Assembly: GCA_902536925.1 (NCBI GenBank)
Contig: CACAZL010000003.1
Coordinates: 1-64,000 of the forward strand
From: an uncultured Pelagibacteraceae bacterium
GTDB taxonomy: Bacteria; Pseudomonadota; Alphaproteobacteria; Pelagibacterales; Pelagibacteraceae
Length of the DNA stretch: 64,000 bases
Reading direction: 5' to 3'
Below are positions 26,194 through 34,498 of this stretch, one piece after another (within the stretch, counting starts at the first letter, position 1; the number at the start of each line of letters is the position of its first letter). A program made the position numbers and the translations under genes. The notes beneath the pieces were generated by a model. The model saw nothing but the letters and a program-made list of their open reading frames with translations, searched no databases and was not told the origin of the DNA.

Positions 26194-28848
26194 ATGAGCA
26201 AAGAATTTAAAGCTAATCAAAATCAAAAAGTAGATAATCAAGAATTAAACGATTGGTTAGACTCTCTTGATGCAGTTGTAGAAAACCATGGTAGAGAGGG
26301 TGCTAAAGTTATTTTAGAAAAACTTGAGAAAAGAGCAAAAGACTTAAGAGTTTTATATTCACCTGTTCCTTATTCACCTTATAGAAATACCATATCTCAA
26401 TATGATCAAGGGATTTATCCTGGAGACTTAGCAATTGAAGAAAAAATAACAGCTATTTTAAGATGGAATGCTTTAACCATGGTTATGAAAGCAAATAAAA
26501 ATTATGGTGGGCTAGGAGGACATATAGCAAGTTATGCATCTTTTGCTGAGGTATTTGAAACAGGATTTAATCATTTTTTTAAAGGTGGTGATGAAGCAGA
26601 TTTAATATTCTATCAATCGCAGTGTACAACTGGGATATATGCAAGATCTTTTTTAGAGGGAAGATTAACTAAAAATCATTTGGAACATTATAGACAAGAA
26701 TTAAACGAGCAAGGACTGTCTTCATACTGCCATCCATATTTGATGAGAGATTACTGGACATTTACCACATCGTCCATGGGAATAGGTTTAGTTAATGCAA
26801 TTTATCAAGCTCGTTTCATGAAATATTTAGAAAATAGAAATTTATTAAAAACTAATAAAAGAGTATGGGGTTTATTTGGAGATGGTGAAATGGATGAACC
26901 TGAAAGTTTGGCTGGATTGTCTATCGCTTCAAGAGAAAAATTAGATAATTTAACTTTTATTATAAATTGTAATCTTCAAAGATTAGATGGACCTGTAAGA
27001 GGCAATGGACAAATAATTCAAGAACTTGAGACAATTTTTAAAGCTAATGGATGGAATGTAATTAAAGTTCTATGGGGATCTGAATGGGATAAAATTTTTC
27101 AACAAGATAAAGATCATTTGTTGTTAAAGCGTTTTGCTAAAACCGTAGATGGAAAATACCAAACATTAGGTGCAAGAGATGGAGAGTATAACCTTAAAAA
27201 CTTTTTTGCGGAGGATCCAGAAGTTTTAAAATTGGTTTCTTCACTCAGTAAAGATGAAATTGATAAACTTAAAAGAGGAGGCCATGATTTTAAAAAACTT
27301 TATGCTGCCTTTAATGCTGCTGTTAAAACTAAAGGTAAACCTACAGTTATTTTAGCTAAAACAAAAAAAGGGTATGGAATGGGTAAAGCGGGCGAGTCAA
27401 AAATGACTAACCACCAGCAAAAAGAACTAAATTTTGATGCATTAAAAGAGTTTAGAGATCGTTTTCAATTAGATATTCCAGATAATAAATTAGAAAATAT
27501 GGAGTTTTATAAACCAGATGAAAATTCAGAGGAAATAAAATACTTAAAGAAAAGAAGGGAAGCTTTAGGAGGATCTTTACCCAAAAGAAGCTTTAAAGAA
27601 GTTGAATTAGTTACTCCAAAAATTGAAAAACATTCAAACTTTTTATTCGAAGAAAGTGATAGAGAATATTCAACAACGACTGGACTTGTTAGATCTTTAG
27701 GAAATATAATGAGAGATAAAGAGTTTGGAAAAAGGGTCGTACCAATAGTTGCTGATGAAGCAAGAACTTTTGGAATGGCTAATTTATTTTCACAAATTGG
27801 AATATATTCACCAGAAGGTCAGTTATATGAACCCGAAGATGCGACTTCCATTTTGAAATATCAAGAATCAAAAACAGGACAATTATTAGAGGAAGGAATT
27901 AATGAAGCCGGAGCTATATCTTCTTGGCTTGCAGCAGCTACATCTTATAGCAATCATAATTTCCCAATGATGCCATTTTATATTTTTTATTCAATGTTTG
28001 GTTTTCAAAGAATCGGAGATTTGATTTGGGCGGCAGCTGATCAAATGCCTAGAGGATTTTTAATTGGTGCTACAGCTGGACGAACTACTTTGGCTGGAGA
28101 AGGATTACAACATCAAGATGGACAAAGTCATATAATTGCCTCAACATTTCCAAATTTAAAATCCTACGATCCTTGTTTTGCAAGTGAGCTAGCAATTATT
28201 TTTGATGAAGGAATGAAAAGAATGATGACAGAATGTAAAGATGAATTTTATTACATTACTGTAAATAACGAAAAATACTCACATCCTAAAATTGAAACAA
28301 AAAATAAAAATGGAATAATAAAAGGTGGCTACCTTTTCAAAGATCAATCAAACACAAAAATAAACATAAATTTATTAGGATCTGGACCAATCTTCAGAGA
28401 ATGTATTGAAGCTTCTAAAATACTTAAAGATGAATATGGAATTGGTTCAAGATTATACAGCATAACAAGTTATTCAGAGTTAGAAAAAAATGCTAAATCA
28501 GTTTTAAGACAAAACACATTGTCTCCTGCAAATAAAAAACAAAATTATTTGCAGCAGCTAATTTCTAATGACGACCCTATAATTGCTACTTCAGATTATG
28601 TAAGAGCATACTCACAATTAATCTCTAGCCACATTAATAATAAGTTTTTAGCAATGGGGACAGATGGTTTTGGAAGAAGTGATACTCGAAAAAATCTAAG
28701 AGACTTTTTTGAGGTAGATAGCAAACATATAGTCGTCAGTTCTTTGTATACACTTTATGAAGATAAGAAAGTCCCATTACAAACATTAGAAAAAGCGATT
28801 AGTAAATATAATCTAAACAATAACAAAAATAATCCTTGGGAAATATAA
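26194..28848 (+). CDS. aceE: Pyruvate dehydrogenase E1 component, homodimeric type
   Basis: This is an 884-residue AceE-type E1, close to the usual 885-890. The thiamine diphosphate site has GDGEMDEPESL and NCNLQRLDGPVRGN; the transketolase-like half has EEGINEAGAISSWLAAATSY. It decarboxylates pyruvate and acetylates the lipoyl E2. The ORF track begins at TTG 26176; I use ATG 26194 (MSKEFKANQNQ) as the natural start. No E2 (aceF) or E3 (lpd) gene follows, so it is an orphan relative to its complex. The next gene, 16 bases on, is a deacetylase-like protein. Confidence 0.95.
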   Translation: MSKEFKANQNQKVDNQELNDWLDSLDAVVENHGREGAKVILEKLEKRAKDLRVLYSPVPYSPYRNTISQYDQGIYPGDLAIEEKITAILRWNALTMVMKANKNYGGLGGHIASYASFAEVFETGFNHFFKGGDEADLIFYQSQCTTGIYARSFLEGRLTKNHLEHYRQELNEQGLSSYCHPYLMRDYWTFTTSSMGIGLVNAIYQARFMKYLENRNLLKTNKRVWGLFGDGEMDEPESLAGLSIASREKLDNLTFIINCNLQRLDGPVRGNGQIIQELETIFKANGWNVIKVLWGSEWDKIFQQDKDHLLLKRFAKTVDGKYQTLGARDGEYNLKNFFAEDPEVLKLVSSLSKDEIDKLKRGGHDFKKLYAAFNAAVKTKGKPTVILAKTKKGYGMGKAGESKMTNHQQKELNFDALKEFRDRFQLDIPDNKLENMEFYKPDENSEEIKYLKKRREALGGSLPKRSFKEVELVTPKIEKHSNFLFEESDREYSTTTGLVRSLGNIMRDKEFGKRVVPIVADEARTFGMANLFSQIGIYSPEGQLYEPEDATSILKYQESKTGQLLEEGINEAGAISSWLAAATSYSNHNFPMMPFYIFYSMFGFQRIGDLIWAAADQMPRGFLIGATAGRTTLAGEGLQHQDGQSHIIASTFPNLKSYDPCFASELAIIFDEGMKRMMTECKDEFYYITVNNEKYSHPKIETKNKNGIIKGGYLFKDQSNTKININLLGSGPIFRECIEASKILKDEYGIGSRLYSITSYSELEKNAKSVLRQNTLSPANKKQNYLQQLISNDDPIIATSDYVRAYSQLISSHINNKFLAMGTDGFGRSDTRKNLRDFFEVDSKHIVVSSLYTLYEDKKVPLQTLEKAISKYNLNNNKNNPWEI

Positions 28849-28864
28849 TCCCTACCAATTTTTT

Positions 28865-29758
28865 ATGGAATTACCTGTCGTCAATCATAAAGATTATGAA
28901 GCTCAATTAAATGATGACAATAAATTTCCTATAAAAAAATTTGGAGAACTAGCTAAAGCGTTGATTAAAAATAAAATAGTTAAAAATTTCTATATTCCAG
29001 AGCCATGCTCAGTAGAAACTTTAAAAGAGGCACATACAGAGGACTATATAAATAAAATAAAAAATAAAACTTTAGATAAAAACGAGATTAGAAAAATTGG
29101 TTTTCCTTTAGTTGACAGCGTAGTTAGAAGGTCTTTTATAGCAACTGGAGGCACAGTGCTTGCTACAAAGCTAGCTTTAAATTATGGCATAGCGTGTAAT
29201 ACCGCAGGAGGCAGTCATCATGCAACATCTAATGAAGGAGCTGGCTTTTGTGTTTTCAATGATGTTGCAGTTGCAGCTAAATATTTGACCACAAGGGGAC
29301 TGGCAAACAGAATTTTAATCATTGATTTAGATGTTCATCAGGGTAATGGCAATTCTGAAATATTTAAAAATGATAATCAAGTCTTTACATTCAGCATGCA
29401 TTCGAAAGTTAATTATCCAGCAAAAAAATCAGTAAGTGATCTTGATATTGAATTAGAGGAAAATTTAGAGGATAGAGAATATATTGATATTTTAAAAAAT
29501 AATCTAAAATATTTGAATGAGGAGGAGTTTGATTTTGTTTTCTATATCGCTGGAGTTGATATTCACTATAATGACAGGTTGGGTAAACTAAAAATTTCTG
29601 ATAATGGTATATTTGAAAGAGATGAATTAGTTATTGATAATTTTTTCTCAAATAAAATTCCTATATGTGGGGTATTAGGAGGTGGATACAACGAAGATTT
29701 TAACAAACTAGTAGAATTGCACTCCAGTTTACACAAAACCTGTGCTAAATTTTTATGA
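28865..29758 (+). CDS. Histone-deacetylase/AcuC-family hydrolase
   Basis: This 297-residue protein has the HDAC superfamily catalytic layout: AGGSHHATSNEGAGFCVFND (the tandem His pair and Asn-Asp), IIDLDVHQGNGNSEIF (metal-binding D and H) and FYIAGVDIHYNDRLG (second metal-binding Asp region). Bacterial members remove acyl groups from lysines (AcuC) or from acetylpolyamines. It is translated right after aceE and overlaps msrB by 4 bases (ATGA). Possible links are deacetylation of a central-carbon enzyme or of polyamines; the sequence does not decide. Confidence 0.87.
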   Translation: MELPVVNHKDYEAQLNDDNKFPIKKFGELAKALIKNKIVKNFYIPEPCSVETLKEAHTEDYINKIKNKTLDKNEIRKIGFPLVDSVVRRSFIATGGTVLATKLALNYGIACNTAGGSHHATSNEGAGFCVFNDVAVAAKYLTTRGLANRILIIDLDVHQGNGNSEIFKNDNQVFTFSMHSKVNYPAKKSVSDLDIELEENLEDREYIDILKNNLKYLNEEEFDFVFYIAGVDIHYNDRLGKLKISDNGIFERDELVIDNFFSNKIPICGVLGGGYNEDFNKLVELHSSLHKTCAKFL

Positions 29759-30126
29759 TGAAAAAAAACTCAAATTTAACATTAGAACAAGAAAATATTT
29801 TATTTAAAGAGGCAACAGAACCACCAGGTTCAAGCGAATTAAATATTGAAAAAAGACAAGGATCTTATCACTGTGTAAACTGCGATATAAAACTTTTTGA
29901 CTCTTTAACAAAATATGAAAGTGGTTCAGGTTGGCCTTCTTTTTACGAATCTTTACCTGATGTTTTTGAGACAAAAACTGATCATCACATTGGTTATGCT
30001 AGAACAGAATATCATTGTAAAAATTGTGGTGGTCATCACGGTCACATCTTTGATGATGGACCTCAACCTACAGGAAAAAGATACTGTAATAATGGAATTT
30101 GTTTAGTGTTTAAACCAAATAAATAA
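29755..30126 (+). CDS. msrB: Peptide methionine-R-sulfoxide reductase MsrB
   Basis: This 123-residue MsrB has GSGWPSFYES, two zinc-binding Cys pairs (CVNC and CKNC, the latter in HCKNCGGHHGHIFDDG) and the catalytic segment GKRYCNNGICLVF. It reduces methionine-R-sulfoxide in proteins. ATG 29758 in the tandem ATGATG may be the actual start. The NGICLVF variant of the usual NSASLRF still keeps the nucleophilic Cys. An extra Cys three residues later might be the resolving residue. Confidence 0.94.
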   Translation: MMKKNSNLTLEQENILFKEATEPPGSSELNIEKRQGSYHCVNCDIKLFDSLTKYESGSGWPSFYESLPDVFETKTDHHIGYARTEYHCKNCGGHHGHIFDDGPQPTGKRYCNNGICLVFKPNK

Positions 30127-30172
30127 ATTTCTCTAAATTTACATCTCTAAATTAATAGTATAATAATATCAT

Positions 30173-31000
30173 ATGAAAAAGTTATTTATTTTATTTTTAT
30201 TAACCTGTTTTTCAATCACAACTGCAAGTGCAAATGCTATCTCTGATTATTTTTCAAATTTAATGCCTGGCGATGGAGATACCGAACTTAGCATAGATCT
30301 TAGAGAAAATCATTCTGCCGATTATAGTTTATTGCTTGTAAGAGAGTTAGATGGAGAAACCACCCAAAATACATTTACTCAACTTTCTCTATTTAATACA
30401 GAGAAGAATTCTAAAGGTAGAAATGTTTTGAATTTTGGATTAGGAAAAAGGTTTTTAAGCGATGATAAATTTTCACTTACAGGATTAAATGCTTTTTTAG
30501 ATTATGATGATGAGGGAAATTTAAGATCCAGCATAGGGTTAGAAATTAGAAATGCAGTACTAGACTTTTCATTCAATAACTATTTTGGTTTAGATGATGC
30601 CGATGGTGAAAAGGTTTTAGATGGATATGATTTAAGATTAGCTTCTCAAATACCTCATGTTCATTGGGCTGATATATTTATAAATTCATATTCATGGGAT
30701 GGAGTTAAAAGAGATGATGTCGAAGGGTTAATGTATGGTACTGAAATGTTATTATCACCTAATATAAACCTAGAAATTGCTTTTGATGATAAAGATAAAG
30801 CCGGATTAGATGATGAATATTATGCAAAAATTATGTTTGTTCATCCACCAAGAAATAGTGTATCCATTTCAGATGGAATTAGTAGTGATATGTGGAGAGC
30901 TCAAAAAGATATGTCTGACGAAATGTTAACAAAAGTAAAAAGAAATAATAAAATTATGGTAGAATTCAATGGATCTGCCAGTATCGTGAGGGCAGATTAA
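30173..31000 (+). CDS. Inverse-autotransporter-type beta-barrel protein without passenger
   Basis: This 275-residue protein has a signal peptide ending near ASANA. Its mature part resembles the intimin/invasin barrel domain: VLNFGLGKRFLSDDKFSLTG, LNAFLDYDDEGNLRSSIGLE and DGYDLRLASQIPHVHWADIF match the conserved strand order of that family. In normal inverse autotransporters the barrel is followed by Ig-like passenger domains. Here the protein ends about 50 residues after the barrel with no repeat domain. A secreted protein of 257 residues begins 1 base later. It may be a reduced outer-membrane protein, or export its neighbour in a two-gene arrangement; the latter is only a guess. Confidence 0.72.
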   Translation: MKKLFILFLLTCFSITTASANAISDYFSNLMPGDGDTELSIDLRENHSADYSLLLVRELDGETTQNTFTQLSLFNTEKNSKGRNVLNFGLGKRFLSDDKFSLTGLNAFLDYDDEGNLRSSIGLEIRNAVLDFSFNNYFGLDDADGEKVLDGYDLRLASQIPHVHWADIFINSYSWDGVKRDDVEGLMYGTEMLLSPNINLEIAFDDKDKAGLDDEYYAKIMFVHPPRNSVSISDGISSDMWRAQKDMSDEMLTKVKRNNKIMVEFNGSASIVRAD

Positions 31001-31001
31001 T

Positions 31002-31775
31002 ATGATAATATTCAGATTGATATTTGCAACAATTTTACTTTTTTCATTAACAACAAATGTTTACGCAGCACTAGGAAAAGCTGCAGTATATAAAGTTACA
31101 ATGAAAAAGGTTGCATTATGTACTGGAAAAGGTTCAGGCACTACTTGTTTAGGAGAAGTTGTTATTGGAACTGGTAGTAAAGAAGTTGACGTTGCTTCCG
31201 TAGATGCCGGTGCAGTTGCTGGTTCATTTGGAAATCCTGCATTGCTTCCATTAGGAACAACATTCACTCATATGCAAGTTACAATAGATAGAAAATTCAC
31301 AATCAAAACATCTGATACTGCAGGTGAAATGTTAAAGACTAATAACGGAGATGTTTGCAGAACAGTTGCAAATGCAGATGCGCAATATGGAACTACTGAA
31401 GCTGCTAGAAAGTATACTCACAAAAGAGCTGTTGATGAAGGAACAGGTTCAGCATCCGCTGAGACAAGAGTTTATTTAATGAATCATGGTACAAATAATG
31501 TAACAACTTGTGCGGCAACCGATTGTTCTTCAACTGGAACTACAACTTCAGGAAGTAGTTGTACATATTGTGAAGCAATGAAAACAGATTTAGACTCAAA
31601 TGATACTGAACACGTTTTAATTTATGCACTCACAAAACCATATACAGTTACTACAAAATCTCCAAAAGTAACTATGAAATTTGGAACTGCCGAAGCACTA
31701 TCTGCAAGTGATGTGACTGGAACAGTATGTAATATTTGGGCTGAGGAACCAGTTTTTACTGCAACAATTGAATAA
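31002..31775 (+). CDS. Secreted protein of unknown function paired with the barrel protein
   Basis: This 257-residue protein has a signal peptide (MIIFRLIFATILLFSLTTNVYAA) and a mature part rich in Thr, Ala, Gly, Val and Ser. It has cysteines in several close groups (for example TTCAATDCS and SSCTYCEA), suggesting disulfides in an extracytoplasmic domain. No lipobox, pilin motif or membrane helix is seen. It starts immediately after the barrel-protein stop, so the two are surely co-transcribed. Beta-rich composition would fit a surface or pilin-like fibre subunit, but I do not recognise the family. Confidence 0.7.
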   Translation: MIIFRLIFATILLFSLTTNVYAALGKAAVYKVTMKKVALCTGKGSGTTCLGEVVIGTGSKEVDVASVDAGAVAGSFGNPALLPLGTTFTHMQVTIDRKFTIKTSDTAGEMLKTNNGDVCRTVANADAQYGTTEAARKYTHKRAVDEGTGSASAETRVYLMNHGTNNVTTCAATDCSSTGTTTSGSSCTYCEAMKTDLDSNDTEHVLIYALTKPYTVTTKSPKVTMKFGTAEALSASDVTGTVCNIWAEEPVFTATIE

Positions 31776-31792
31776 TTAATTTTATTTCTTAA

Positions 31793-32047
31793 TTATTTTA
31801 AAGAAGAAAAAAGGTTTCCTGATACTTCTAAAGCTCTAAGTTCTTGATAACCGCCAATATGTTCCTCATTAAAAAATATTTGAGGAATTGTTCTTTTGCC
31901 ATTTGCTTTTTTTATCATTTCATCTCTTATCCCAGGACCTGTTGAAACATCAATTTCTGTAAAATCTAAATTATTTCTAGATAACAATCTTTTTGCAGCG
32001 TCGCAAAAATTACACATGGGTCCTGAATAAACAGTGATGCTTTTCAT
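31793..32047 (-). CDS. grxC: Glutaredoxin (GrxC-type)
   Basis: This 84-residue glutaredoxin has active site MCNFC (residues 11-15, in place of the common CPYC), the cis-proline motif RTIPQIFF and the glutathione-binding GGYQELRAL. It reduces disulfides and glutathione adducts in the cytoplasm. The dithiol is intact, so it should be redox-active, though the CNFC variant should shift redox potential. It is convergent with the secreted protein gene. Confidence 0.9.
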   Translation of the reverse strand: MKSITVYSGPMCNFCDAAKRLLSRNNLDFTEIDVSTGPGIRDEMIKKANGKRTIPQIFFNEEHIGGYQELRALEVSGNLFSSLK

Positions 32048-32078
32048 ACGTTATATATAGATAATGATTGAGAAATTA

Positions 32079-32375
32079 CTAGAGCAGGTAATCATTTTTA
32101 TTAATTTTTGATTTAATTAATTTTCGAGAATATTCAAATTTTTTTCTATGTTTTATGCTTTGGGAACTTGCTCTTTTTCTCCAAAGTCTAAAGGAAGAAG
32201 GTTTCAATGATCTTCTCATTATTTTAATAACTTCAGCTTCAGTCTTTCCAGTTTTTTTTTCAATTTCTTCAAAAGTAATCCGATCTGCCCAGGCTGCCCA
32301 TATGACCCAATCTGGACTCTCCAAGGGAGGCTCTGGATTTTTAACTCTGGTAGTAGGTCTGTGACTTTTTTTCAT
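32079..32375 (-). CDS. DUF2805/TIGR03643-type small basic protein
   Basis: This 98-residue protein (ATG at 32375; the ORF track adds a TTG codon) has the signature IWAAWADRITFEEIEKKTGKTEAEVIKIMRRSLKPSSFRLWRKR. That matches the conserved core of a short bacterial family of unknown function. The first half looks like a helix-turn-helix and the tail is strongly basic, so nucleic-acid binding is plausible but unproven. Confidence 0.78.
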   Translation of the reverse strand: MKKSHRPTTRVKNPEPPLESPDWVIWAAWADRITFEEIEKKTGKTEAEVIKIMRRSLKPSSFRLWRKRASSQSIKHRKKFEYSRKLIKSKINKNDYLL

Positions 32376-32436
32376 CAAAATTCAATAAATTACTAAAATT
32401 ATTTTAATGCAAATACTTAAGGCTATGATATTATCA

Positions 32437-32496
32437 TTTTTAGATAGTCCTATCTAGCCATCTTTAGCTCCCGGTTTTTTAGGGCTATCCTAAAAA
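32437..32496 (+). promoter_or_regulatory. Hairpin-forming leader of the LysE-family gene
   Basis: TTTTTAGATAGTCCT at 32437-32451 can pair with AGGGCTATCCTAAAAA at 32481-32496, giving a 15-pair stem with one G-U pair and one bulged C, whose last base is the A of the ATG. A competing hairpin, TAGATA-GTCC-TATCTA (32441-32456), uses the same left arm. Mutually exclusive structures over a start codon suggest translational control, but this is not a known riboswitch I can name. Confidence 0.4.
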
Positions 32497-33110
32497 TGCT
32501 TCCCTTAGATTTTATCCTTTTTTTACAGATTATCATTTTTATGTTTATAACTCCAGGCACACCTAGAATTGTAATTATTTCATACTCAATGAACTATGGC
32601 GTTCAAAAGTGTGTTTGGACTGCATTAGGAGATGTAACTGCGAACATTATTCAGGCAACCTTAGTAATTTTTGTTATTGGATCTTTTTTGTCAGATAATC
32701 CGACAATACTTAATACTTTAAAGTGGTTAGGTATCACTTATTTAATATATCTTGCATATGATATTTATAAATCTAGACCTAAAGATATAAATACAAAAGA
32801 TATTTCAGATAAAAGCTTTTTTTCTTTTTATAAAGATGGTTTTTTAGTTGCAGGGACAAGTCCTAAAGCTTGGATGTTCTTTCCGTTTATATTTCCACAA
32901 TTTATTGATTTTAATTCTAATTACATTGTTCAGTTTATTATTTTAATTACAATATATGTTGTATTAGATTTTCTATCTTTAATTGGTTATGCTATCTTAG
33001 CTAACAAGTTAATTATTTGGATTAAGGCAAATCCAAAAATTATAAATACAATTTCAGCTTGTGTAATTATTTTTATTGCAATAATTATTGCATTTACCCA
33101 ACAATACTAG
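32496..33110 (+). CDS. LysE/RhtB-family amino-acid exporter
   Basis: This 204-residue membrane protein has six predicted helices and begins LDFILFLQIIIFMFITPGTPRIVII, with the PGP-like N-terminal motif of LysE/RhtB exporters altered to PGTP. It also has the conserved GFLVAGTSPKAWMFFPFIFPQF. Family members export lysine, homoserine, threonine or similar solutes. No good Shine-Dalgarno precedes the ATG; AGGG is 14 bases upstream and lies in a stem. The gene stands alone ahead of the first HAAT transporter. Confidence 0.85.
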   Translation: MLPLDFILFLQIIIFMFITPGTPRIVIISYSMNYGVQKCVWTALGDVTANIIQATLVIFVIGSFLSDNPTILNTLKWLGITYLIYLAYDIYKSRPKDINTKDISDKSFFSFYKDGFLVAGTSPKAWMFFPFIFPQFIDFNSNYIVQFIILITIYVVLDFLSLIGYAILANKLIIWIKANPKIINTISACVIIFIAIIIAFTQQY

Positions 33111-33198
33111 GTTATATTGCGCTACTACTCACACTTGCAATTAAATAAATTTTGTTATTAATTTAAAACTTAATAATTAATTAATTAAAGGGGAATAA

Positions 33199-34437
33199 AT
33201 GAAAATAAAAAACATTTTAATTACATTTGTTTCTGCAATAGCAATATTATTTTCAACTTCAGTTGTATCATTTGCGAAAGTAGTTGGAGATAAAATTATT
33301 TTAGGTGCTGCAATTTCTTTAACTGGAAAATATTCATCTAATGGTGTTCATACTCAAAACGGCTATAACATGGCTGTTGACAGAATTAACAGCATGGGTG
33401 GAGTAAAAGTTGGGGGAAAAACTTATAAGTTTGATATTATTTATTATGATGATGAGTCAAACCCAAAAAGAGCAGCTCAGCTTGCAGAAAGATTAATCTC
33501 ACAAGATAAAGTAGAGTTCATGCTTGGGCCATATAGTTCAGGTTTGACAAAAGCGATTGCACCAGTAACAGAAAAATATGGTGTACCAATGGTTGAGGCT
33601 AACGGTGCTTCTAGATCTTTGTTTACAAAAGGTTACAAATATCTATTTGCAGTATTAGCACCAGCAAACTTATATCTTGATGTAGCAATAAGAACAGCCG
33701 TTGAATTAAATGGTGGTAAAGGTGTAAGAATTGCGCAAGCTTTTGAGCAAGATGCATTCTCGCAAGACGTAAGATTAGGTATTTTAGATGCTGCTAAAGA
33801 AACTGGATCTGAAATTATAATCGACGATAAACTTCCTAAAGAGCTTAATGATATGGCTGCTACATTAGTTAAAGTAAAACAAATGAAGCCAGATGTATTA
33901 GTTGTTTCAGGTCATACAAAAGGAGCTTTAACAGCAATAAGACAAATTTCAGAAATGAAAGTTGATGTTCCGATGTTGGCAATGACACACTGTGATGCTG
34001 CAAAATTATCTAAGCAACATGGTAAAAATTCTCAATATGCATTATGTGCTTCTCAATGGCATAAAACATTAACTTACAAAGATGATTTCTTTAAAGATGG
34101 TATGACATATGCAGCAGATTTTGAAAAAGAATTTGGCTATGATCCACCATATCAATCTGCAGAGTCTTCAGCTGCATTGTTAGTATTTAAAGATGCTTTT
34201 GAAAGAGCAAATACTTTTGATCAGAAAAAAGTAAGAGATGCTCTTGCTGCAACTAACATGCAAACATTCTATGGAAATATTAAATTTGCACCTGGTGGTC
34301 AAAATGTTGACAAACCAATGGTACTTTTCCAAGTAATGTGTGATGATGCTGGTAAGTGTGAAAATAAAGTTGTTGCTCCATTAAAATGGGCTTCAGCTGA
34401 GTTAATACACCCAGTACCAAAGTGGTCTGAAAGATAA
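33199..34437 (+). CDS. livJ: Branched-chain/amide ABC transporter substrate-binding protein
   Basis: This 412-residue periplasmic binding protein has signal peptide MKIKNILITFVSAIAILFSTSVVSFA, then DKIILGAAISLTGKYSSNGV, a typical type I (LivJ-like) opening. A characteristic YYDDESNPKRAAQLAERLI segment follows. It delivers an amino acid or amide to the permease encoded downstream. AAAGGGGAA stands before the ATG, a strong ribosome-binding site. A terminator after this gene should keep its level above that of the membrane subunits. Ligand cannot be determined. Confidence 0.92.
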   Translation: MKIKNILITFVSAIAILFSTSVVSFAKVVGDKIILGAAISLTGKYSSNGVHTQNGYNMAVDRINSMGGVKVGGKTYKFDIIYYDDESNPKRAAQLAERLISQDKVEFMLGPYSSGLTKAIAPVTEKYGVPMVEANGASRSLFTKGYKYLFAVLAPANLYLDVAIRTAVELNGGKGVRIAQAFEQDAFSQDVRLGILDAAKETGSEIIIDDKLPKELNDMAATLVKVKQMKPDVLVVSGHTKGALTAIRQISEMKVDVPMLAMTHCDAAKLSKQHGKNSQYALCASQWHKTLTYKDDFFKDGMTYAADFEKEFGYDPPYQSAESSAALLVFKDAFERANTFDQKKVRDALAATNMQTFYGNIKFAPGGQNVDKPMVLFQVMCDDAGKCENKVVAPLKWASAELIHPVPKWSER

Positions 34438-34450
34438 AAAAAAATAATTA

Positions 34451-34478
34451 AGCCCCCTAGAAATAGGGGGCTTTTTTT
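34451..34478 (+). terminator. Rho-independent terminator/attenuator after livJ
   Basis: AGCCCCCTA-GAAA-TAGGGGGCT forms a perfect 9-base-pair stem with a GAAA tetraloop followed by T6. It stands between livJ and livH on the same strand, so partial read-through would produce much binding protein and less permease. Confidence 0.93.
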
Positions 34479-34498
34479 ATAGAAATCAAAATTAAATT

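Noticed and set aside
33111-33198. Glycine or other known riboswitch ahead of livJ
   Set aside because: The gap is only 88 bases, with no paired conserved elements or terminator-like structure.
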